The notes under the pieces were generated by a model. That model saw only the letters and a list, made by a program, of their open reading frames with translations, made no database searches and was not told where the DNA came from. Both the position numbers and the translations under genes were made by a program. From the NCBI GenBank assembly GCA_025451425.1, contig JANWKK010000019.1, forward strand, positions 1 to 11,383: a stretch of 11,383 nt of DNA, in the 5' to 3' direction. How positions within the stretch are numbered: position 1 is the first letter of the stretch; every line of letters begins with the position of its first letter. Below are positions 1 to 4,326 of the stretch, piece after piece. The stretch is from Gemmatimonadaceae bacterium. GTDB lineage: Bacteria; Gemmatimonadota; Gemmatimonadetes; Gemmatimonadales; Gemmatimonadaceae.

Positions 1-719
1 CGCCGCGCCGCCGTCGCTTCGCGGATCCACGAGAGCGCCTCGTCGAGCCGATGCGTCTTCCGATCGCAGTAGCCGGTGGCAAGACGCTTGTCGATGCGTG
101 CTTCGTCGACCTCGACGCCGAGGAGCGCGGCGCCGTTGAGCGTCGCAGCGAGTGGCTGCGCGCCGCCCATTCCCCCGAGGCCAGCCGTGAGCACGAATCG
201 TCCCGCGAGAGTTCCGCCGAAATGTTCGCGCGCCACGGCGCCGAAGGTCTCGTAGGTGCCCTGCAGAATCCCCTGCGAACCGATGTAGATCCACGAGCCA
301 GCGGTCATCTGGCCGTACATGATCAAGCCAGCGCGCTCGAGCTCGCGGAAGTAATCCCAGTTCGCCCAACGGCCCACGAGATTGCTGTTCGCGATGAGGA
401 CGCGCGGCGCCCATGCATGCGTGCGAAACACGCCGACGGGCTTACCGCTCTGCACCAGCAATGTCTCGTCGTTCGCGAGCGTGCGCAGTGTGCGGACGAT
501 CGCGTCGAACGCTTCCCAGCTGCGCGCTGCGCGACCGGTGCCACCGTACACCACGAGATCCTGAGGGCGCTCCGCGACGTCAGGATCCAGATTGTTCATC
601 AGCATGCGGAGCGCTGCTTCCTGCTGCCAGCTCTTGCAACTGATCGTCGTTCCACGCGGCGCGCGGACGACACGTCCCTTGGTGTCGGAGTGCTCCGGCG
701 CGATCGTGCTCGAGGTCAT
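1..719 (-). CDS. hutU: Urocanate hydratase (urocanase), N-terminal part, cut by window edge
   Basis: This cytoplasmic NAD-dependent enzyme hydrates urocanate to 4-imidazolone-5-propionate, the second step of histidine degradation. The frame is open from an ATG at 719-717 to base 1, giving 239 residues of a protein usually about 550 long; the C-terminal half lies outside the window. Family signatures are clear: [11 protein letters not shown] at residues 58-68, QSGKPVGVF at 90-98, [16 protein letters not shown] at 136-151, and the glycine-rich NAD-binding stretch [10 protein letters not shown] at 180-189. The start is 10 bp beyond the hutH stop, and a GAGAG ribosome-binding site (727-731) overlaps that stop 7 nt before the ATG, so co-transcription and probably coupled translation with hutH are likely. 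Identification is secure; only the 3' end is missing. Confidence 0.97.
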   Translation of the reverse strand, partial: MTSSTIAPEHSDTKGRVVRAPRGTTISCKSWQQEAALRMLMNNLDPDVAERPQDLVVYGGTGRAARSWEAFDAIVRTLRTLANDETLLVQSGKPVGVFRTHAWAPRVLIANSNLVGRWANWDYFRELERAGLIMYGQMTAGSWIYIGSQGILQGTYETFGAVAREHFGGTLAGRFVLTAGLGGMGGAQPLAATLNGAALLGVEVDEARIDKRLATGYCDRKTHRLDEALSWIREATAAR

Positions 720-729
720 GATGATTCTC

Positions 730-2235
730 TCAATTCGGACCAAACTCGCCGCGTTCGATCGCCGCGGCGAGCGCCTCGATGTCGGGCGCGAGTGCGCGAT
801 CCCGGGTGAGCGGAGGTACCAGACGGCGGACCGCCGCATGCCCGCGGATAACGCCGCGTCCCGGCTTGAGCGGCGACCGAAAATCGATTCCTTGCGCCGC
901 GCTGAGCAACTCGATCGCAAGCACGTAGCGGACGTTGCGCACGATGCGCCGAAGCTTCCACGCGGCGCCCATGGCCATCGGCACCACGTCCTCCTTGCTC
1001 CCATCCGTTGGGATCGTGTCGACGCTCGCGGGGTGCGACAGCACCTTGCATTCGCTCGCGAGCGATGCGGCGGTCACCTGCGACATCATGAACCCGGAGT
1101 TCACCCCGGGATCGGCGGTGAGAAACGGTGGCAGCCCTTGATTCAAGTCCGGATGCACCAAGCGATCGATTCGCCGCTCGGCAATCGTGGCGAGATTGGT
1201 GAGCGCGATCGCGAGAAAGTCCAGAACCATCGCGACGGACTGACCATGAAAATTGCCGCCGCTCAGCAGCTCGCCTGATTCGAAGACGAGCGGGTTGTCC
1301 GTCGCGGCGTTCAGCTCGCGCCCGACCACGGACGAAGCGAAATCGATCGCGTCGAGCACGGGACCGTGAACCTGCGGCATACAACGCAGGCAATAGGCAT
1401 CCTGAACGCGCGGATCACCATAACGATGCGACTCACGGATCTCGCTGTCGGCGAGCAGCTCCCGGAGTAGCGCCGCCGACGCCGCTTGTCCGAGCTGACC
1501 GCGCACCTCTTGAATGCGTTCGTCGAATGCGACGGGCGTTCCGAGCAACGCCTCGAGCGACATCGCGCCGGAGAGATGCGCGACGCGCCACAACCGATGA
1601 CACTCGACGATCGCGAGCGCGGCGATCGCCGTGTGCGATTGCGTGCCGTTGATGAGCGTGAGGCCTTCCTTGGGGCCTAACGTCACCGGCTCCAGGCCGC
1701 ACGAGTTGAGCATCTCGCGCGCAGGCCCGGTTCGTCCATTGTGCGCAAGCGTTCCCTCGCCGATGAGCGAGAGCGCGAGATGCGCGAGCGGGGCGAGATC
1801 GCCGCTCGCGCCCACGCTTCCCTGCTCCGGAATCGGCGGATGCAGTCGCGCATTGAGCATCGCGATGAGCAGCTCGGCGAGATCGGAGCGCGCGCCCGAG
1901 TAACCCTTCGCGATGACATTGGCGCGCAGCAACATCATCGCGCGCACTTCTCGCTCCGAGAGCAGCGCTCCGACGCCGGCAGCGTGACTGCGGACGAGAT
2001 TGACCTGGAGCTCCGCGAGGCGATCGGCGGGAATGGCGATCTCGGAGAGCTTGCCAAAGCCGGTCGTGACGCCATACGCAACGGCGTTCCGCGCGACGAG
2101 GTCTTCGACAATTCGGCGAGTTATGCGCGTCCGCTCACGCGCCGCCGGCGCCAGTTTCACGCTCGCTTCGCCCGTGGCCACGGCGAAAACGTCTTCGATT
2201 CGTAATGATGTTCCGTCGATCACGACTGACGACAT
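730..2235 (-). CDS. hutH: Histidine ammonia-lyase
   Basis: This cytoplasmic homotetrameric enzyme removes ammonia from L-histidine to give trans-urocanate, the first step of the hut pathway. The protein has 501 residues, the usual family length. The Ala-Ser-Gly triad that cyclises into the MIO electrophile is at residues 143-145 inside [17 protein letters not shown]. The N-terminal active-site loop YGVTTGFG is at 54-61, and NGTQ, NPLV and HGQS family motifs follow. The ATG at 2235-2233 matches the normal family N-terminus (a VVIDG strand at residues 4-8), but no strong Shine-Dalgarno precedes it. Upstream is the palindromic repeat region 2278-2903, so a promoter must lie in or beyond repeated DNA; I could not identify one. 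hutU follows 10 bp downstream. No regulator such as HutC is visible. Confidence 0.98.
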   Translation of the reverse strand: MSSVVIDGTSLRIEDVFAVATGEASVKLAPAARERTRITRRIVEDLVARNAVAYGVTTGFGKLSEIAIPADRLAELQVNLVRSHAAGVGALLSEREVRAMMLLRANVIAKGYSGARSDLAELLIAMLNARLHPPIPEQGSVGASGDLAPLAHLALSLIGEGTLAHNGRTGPAREMLNSCGLEPVTLGPKEGLTLINGTQSHTAIAALAIVECHRLWRVAHLSGAMSLEALLGTPVAFDERIQEVRGQLGQAASAALLRELLADSEIRESHRYGDPRVQDAYCLRCMPQVHGPVLDAIDFASSVVGRELNAATDNPLVFESGELLSGGNFHGQSVAMVLDFLAIALTNLATIAERRIDRLVHPDLNQGLPPFLTADPGVNSGFMMSQVTAASLASECKVLSHPASVDTIPTDGSKEDVVPMAMGAAWKLRRIVRNVRYVLAIELLSAAQGIDFRSPLKPGRGVIRGHAAVRRLVPPLTRDRALAPDIEALAAAIERGEFGPN

Positions 2236-2277
2236 GGCGGAAAGCTCGTCGGAACTGAAGCGGGGCGCAACTTCGAG

Positions 2278-2309
2278 TAGAGGGTAGAGGGCAGAGAGTA
2301 GAGGGTAGA
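2278..2309. repeat. Heptanucleotide array A, TAGAGGG units
   Basis: About four and a half tandem 7-bp units read on the plus strand as TAGAGGG, TAGAGGG, CAGAGAG, TAGAGGG, TAGA. The array lies 43 bp upstream of the hutH start codon and is the outer left arm of the palindrome. It is G-rich on the plus strand, opposite to array B on the far side. The sequence family is the same as the arrays at 2862-2903 and 4173-4326. Confidence 0.9.
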
Positions 2310-2325
2310 AGTTGCAGAGTATGTT

Positions 2326-2369
2326 CAGACCGGGATGAGTGGTAAAACAGACCGGGAGGATTAGTAAGC
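2326..2369. repeat. Left tandem pair of 22-bp GACCGGGA-type units
   Basis: Two adjacent 22-bp units, 2326-2347 and 2348-2369, both begin CAGACCGGGA and match at 17 of 22 positions. Each carries a core of the form GACCGGGAxGAxTxGTA. Their inverted counterparts are at 2806-2822 and 2830-2846. In the nested order each left unit matches its mirror partner at 15 of 17 core positions. Confidence 0.85.
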
Positions 2370-2416
2370 GCCGAGGCTCACGCTGGTAACCTTTTTCGTG
2401 GCGAGGCTCCAGACGT

Positions 2417-2428
2417 TCAGCTTTCAGA
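2417..2428. repeat. Left copy of CTGAxAGCTGAA motif
   Basis: TTCAGCTTTCAG is the reverse complement of CTGACAGCTGAA (2745-2756) with one mismatch. It sits at the mirror position about the palindrome centre. It is short, so the positional symmetry supports it more than its length does. Confidence 0.5.
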
Positions 2429-2454
2429 TCCTGCCTTTTCGAGGCGGCCGGTGA

Positions 2455-2504
2455 GCATCTCTCCCGCGAAAGCGAGTCCAGATGCGAGATGTCAGTCGAC
2501 AGCT
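2455..2504 (+). repeat. 50-bp inverted repeat, left arm
   Basis: This arm is the reverse complement of 2667-2716 at 49 of 50 positions; the only mismatch is 2496 against 2675. The arms are separated by 162 bp, so the pair spans 262 bp. It is the best conserved pair within the larger palindrome. The size and geometry resemble a MITE-like element with long terminal inverted repeats, but I see no clear target-site duplication outside the arms and no transposase. Confidence 0.95.
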
Positions 2505-2666
2505 GCGAGTATTGAGCCCAGGCTACTTCTCTCGTTCGATACTTGCGAGCACACTCTTGCGATAGCTGTAGACCATCTTCGGAGCGCGTGCCGCAATGGT
2601 ACGCGTAACGAGTCCGCCGGCGACATCATTCCAACCCGTGCATGAACCCGTTAGCTCACTCCTGTG

Positions 2667-2716
2667 AGCTGTCGCCTGACATCTCGCATCTGGACTCGCT
2701 TTCGCGGGAGAGATGC
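2667..2716 (-). repeat. 50-bp inverted repeat, right arm
   Basis: This is the partner of 2455-2504, in inverted orientation. Its core from 2676 to 2716 is a perfect 41-bp match, and eight more matched bases lie beyond the single mismatch. A transcript from either strand could form a stem of about 50 bp closing a 162-nt loop. Confidence 0.95.
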
Positions 2717-2742
2717 GTGCATAGTGCATCGAAAAGGATAGT

Positions 2743-2766
2743 AGCTGACAGCTGAAGCGCTGACAG
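2743..2766. repeat. Short CTGACAG / CTGAAGC repeat cluster
   Basis: AGCTGAC, AGCTGAA and GCGCTGACAG follow one another with a period of 7 to 8 bp, suggesting a second, degenerate heptad-like repeat unlike the TAGAGGG family. The part at 2745-2756 mirrors 2417-2428 across the palindrome centre. Confidence 0.5.
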
Positions 2767-2805
2767 CCTCACTCATGGTACCCTCAAGCAGCGACAGACC
2801 TGAAG

Positions 2806-2846
2806 TACCAATCCTCCCGATCTACGCCTTACCAATCATCCCGGCC
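2806..2846. repeat. Right pair of TACCAATCxTCCCGG-type units
   Basis: TACCAATCCTCCCGATC (2806-2822) and TACCAATCATCCCGGCC (2830-2846) are direct repeats 24 bp apart. They are the inverted partners of the left pair at 2326-2369: the inner unit pairs with the inner and the outer with the outer, each at 15 of 17 positions. Confidence 0.85.
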
Positions 2847-2851
2847 ACACC

Positions 2852-2903
2852 GTAGAGAGTGCCCTCTACACTCTACACTCTACACTCCGCCCTCAGCCCT
2901 CAG
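2852..2903. repeat. Heptanucleotide array B, CCCTCTA/CACTCTA/CCCTCAG units
   Basis: Six in-phase 7-bp units run from 2862 to 2903 as CCCTCTA, CACTCTA, CACTCTA, CACTCCG, CCCTCAG, CCCTCAG. Just before them GTAGAG (2852-2857) can pair with CTCTAC (2864-2869). Array B is inverted relative to array A. Its last unit contains the TGA stop codon (2902-2900) of the lipoprotein gene, so the array starts exactly where that reading frame ends. Confidence 0.9.
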
Positions 2904-4006
2904 CTTGTCGGCACTCTAAGCAGCTCAACGTTCCCCGCAGCGCTCTGATACGACCAGTCGAACACGACATAATCCGCTGCGACATAGGCGACCCGCACGG
3001 CGCCATAGTGAATGCCATCGCTCTTGCGCGTGCTGAACACGTAGCCATAGCCAGGTACGGCCTCGATCGTCACGTTCGCGAGCGAATTGGTGGGCGCCTT
3101 GTCGATCGAAGTGAGATCGGGTATCTGGTTGCCGCCATAGGTCGCGATCAAGACATCCGTGCGCGCCGGAGCGAACCAGAGTGTGCCGTCGGCGTGTCGC
3201 TCGATCGTGAAATCGAGGCTCGACTGCGTCGATGCGGTGACCTTTCCATACGCGTGCGCACTCTCGTCGTAGAAGAGGAAGCCGCTGCTGTCGGTACGCA
3301 CATCATGCGAGTACACGAGCACATTGCGCGCGTCATAACGAGGAGTGTCGTGCGTGGCGCTGCTCCAGCTGCTCTCATGCCCGTCACGGCTCACCGCGCT
3401 CACCGCATAGCAACGCGTGTCACCGTTCACCAGGTTCGCGACGAGGAATGCGTCGGAAACCGTCGAGCCTTCGAGATTCCACGAGCTGCAAACGCTGTGG
3501 GCGGCGTCAAACGAACCGGAGTAGACCCGGTAGTAGTCGAACGCGCTTCGGTTGGCGTCAAGGGCATTGCTCGACCACGCGAGCTGAATGGCGCCATTGA
3601 GTGAAATGGAATGGAGCCCGAGCGGTGACGGCAGCTCGCTCTGTAGATCAACGGTGATCGTTGATGTCTGACCGAGGAAATTGCCCTGGTCGTCATTCGC
3701 AACCACGTAGTACTGCAGTTCGGGCACGAGATCGTGAAAAGTTGGCGACGTCGTGGTCGCGCGGAGTGCCCAATCCTGGTTCCTTGATGCCCGTCCGTAC
3801 ACATCGAAGGCAACGGCGCTGCCGCTCGCGGGCACATCCCAGCTGAGAATGACGCCAAGAGGTGCGCTCGGATTGCCACTCGGGATCAACTGGTAGGTCA
3901 GATTCGTCGGGGCATTGGGATCGATGCCCGTCACGTCGGTGAGATCGCAGGCCGCGACCGGGCCAACAAGCGCGGCCACAATGGCGAAGGTACGAGTGAG
4001 GCGCAT
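2900..4006 (-). CDS. Putative lipoprotein with two fibronectin-III-like domains
   Basis: I do not recognise a named family for this 368-residue protein. A hydrophobic signal peptide ends in the lipobox VAAC with Cys20, so it should be exported and lipid-anchored, probably at the outer membrane or surface. Residues about 32-120 and 126-222 each look like a fibronectin type III beta-sandwich (proline-rich start, a LSWDVP/LAWSS strand, then a YYxV or CYAVSAVS strand near the end). Residues about 225-368 form a further, probably beta-rich domain with no motif I can assign. Cys173 and Cys199 in the second domain could form a disulfide. The ATG at 4006-4004 is supported by GGAG at 4015-4018, 8 nt upstream. 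The stop lies inside heptad array B. A binding or adhesion role is only inference from the domains. Confidence 0.75.
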   Translation of the reverse strand: MRLTRTFAIVAALVGPVAACDLTDVTGIDPNAPTNLTYQLIPSGNPSAPLGVILSWDVPASGSAVAFDVYGRASRNQDWALRATTTSPTFHDLVPELQYYVVANDDQGNFLGQTSTITVDLQSELPSPLGLHSISLNGAIQLAWSSNALDANRSAFDYYRVYSGSFDAAHSVCSSWNLEGSTVSDAFLVANLVNGDTRCYAVSAVSRDGHESSWSSATHDTPRYDARNVLVYSHDVRTDSSGFLFYDESAHAYGKVTASTQSSLDFTIERHADGTLWFAPARTDVLIATYGGNQIPDLTSIDKAPTNSLANVTIEAVPGYGYVFSTRKSDGIHYGAVRVAYVAADYVVFDWSYQSAAGNVELLRVPTS

Positions 4007-4172
4007 GGGGCCAGCTCCGAGTGGATGCCGGAAGCTGGGCGTTGCATTCGATGCGCCGACGGTCTCGCCGTCAGAAGCTCAAGTTACGACTTCACTTAAC
4101 AAAGCGCGGATACGCCGCCCGTCCAAACGGGAGGACGGCCCAGTGATGCTCGTAGTGAGCGTTGTTGGGCAG
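4007..4172. other. Leader region of the lipoprotein gene; small hairpins only
   Basis: Together with array C this makes a gap of 318 bp between lptD and the lipoprotein gene. It contains the GGAG ribosome-binding site (4015-4018), a 5-bp stem GACGG/CCGTC (4058-4062 with 4068-4072), and two mutually exclusive stems sharing a left arm: CCGTCC 4119-4124 with GGACGG 4133-4138, or CCCGT 4118-4122 with ACGGG 4127-4131. I found no convincing -35/-10 pair and no U-tract terminator. Confidence 0.4.
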
Positions 4173-4326
4173 AGAGAGTAAAGGGTAGAGGGTAGAGGGT
4201 AGAGGGTGGAGGGCTGAGGGTAGAGGGTAGAGTGTAGAGGGTACTCTCTACTCTCAGCCCTCTACTCTCTACTCTCAGCCCTCTACCCTCTACTCTCAAC
4301 CCTCTACTCTCCGCCCTCTACCCTCT
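4173..4326. repeat. Heptanucleotide array C with central polarity reversal (22 units)
   Basis: Ten G-rich units (AGAGAGT, AAAGGGT, then mostly AGAGGGT, with GGAGGGC, TGAGGGT and AGAGTGT variants) run from 4173 to 4242. Twelve C-rich units (ACTCTCT, ACTCTCA, GCCCTCT, ACCCTCT, ACTCTCC) run from 4243 to 4326. The 7-bp phase is unbroken through the switch at 4242/4243, so the array is an inverted repeat that could form a hairpin of up to about 70 bp. It starts at the lptD stop codon (TAG, 4327-4325) and could act as a transcription or mRNA 3'-end barrier, but no U-tract follows. The plus strand of the left half has seven GGG runs separated by 4 nt, which fits the G-quadruplex consensus. Confidence 0.93.

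Larger units (their letters stand above)
2278..2903. repeat. Nested quasi-palindrome (about 625 bp), non-coding
   Basis: No convincing gene lies in this stretch between hutH and the lipoprotein gene. It contains several inverted-repeat pairs with almost the same midpoint. Heptad arrays at 2278-2309 and 2862-2903 give midpoint 2590.5. The 17-bp units 2328-2344/2830-2846 and 2350-2366/2806-2822 give 2587 and 2586. TTCAGCTTTCAG at 2417-2428 and CTGACAGCTGAA at 2745-2756 give 2586.5. The 50-bp arms 2455-2504/2667-2716 give 2585.5. ACCAT at 2572-2576 and ATGGT at 2596-2600 give 2586. The shared centre is seen directly. Whether this is a mobile element, an inverted duplication or a structured RNA is inference. 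The differing divergence of the pairs argues against a simple assembly hairpin artefact. Confidence 0.8.

Noticed and set aside
51..809. 252-codon plus-strand frame
   Set aside because: It is antisense to hutU, whose conserved motifs on the minus strand are unmistakable; long antisense frames are common in high-GC DNA.
2310..2450. Riboswitch upstream of hutH
   Set aside because: I looked for cobalamin, glycine and SAM-type conserved cores and saw none; the region is explained by the mirrored repeats.
2523..2729. 68-codon minus-strand frame inside the palindrome
   Set aside because: Its N-terminal part is simply the 50-bp repeat read in frame; the other arm gives the same ISPAKASPDARCQ peptide on the opposite strand. 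There is no ribosome-binding site or family match.
4096..4299. 67-codon minus-strand frame through heptad array C
   Set aside because: The translation is low-complexity (repeating RVES and TLYTLPSTL blocks) and comes entirely from the tandem repeat.
4173..4326. CRISPR array
   Set aside because: Units are 7 bp and contiguous, without spacers.
4173..4326. Classical rho-independent terminator for lptD
   Set aside because: The foldback is strong but no U-tract follows on the minus strand; a barrier role is possible but cannot be called a terminator.
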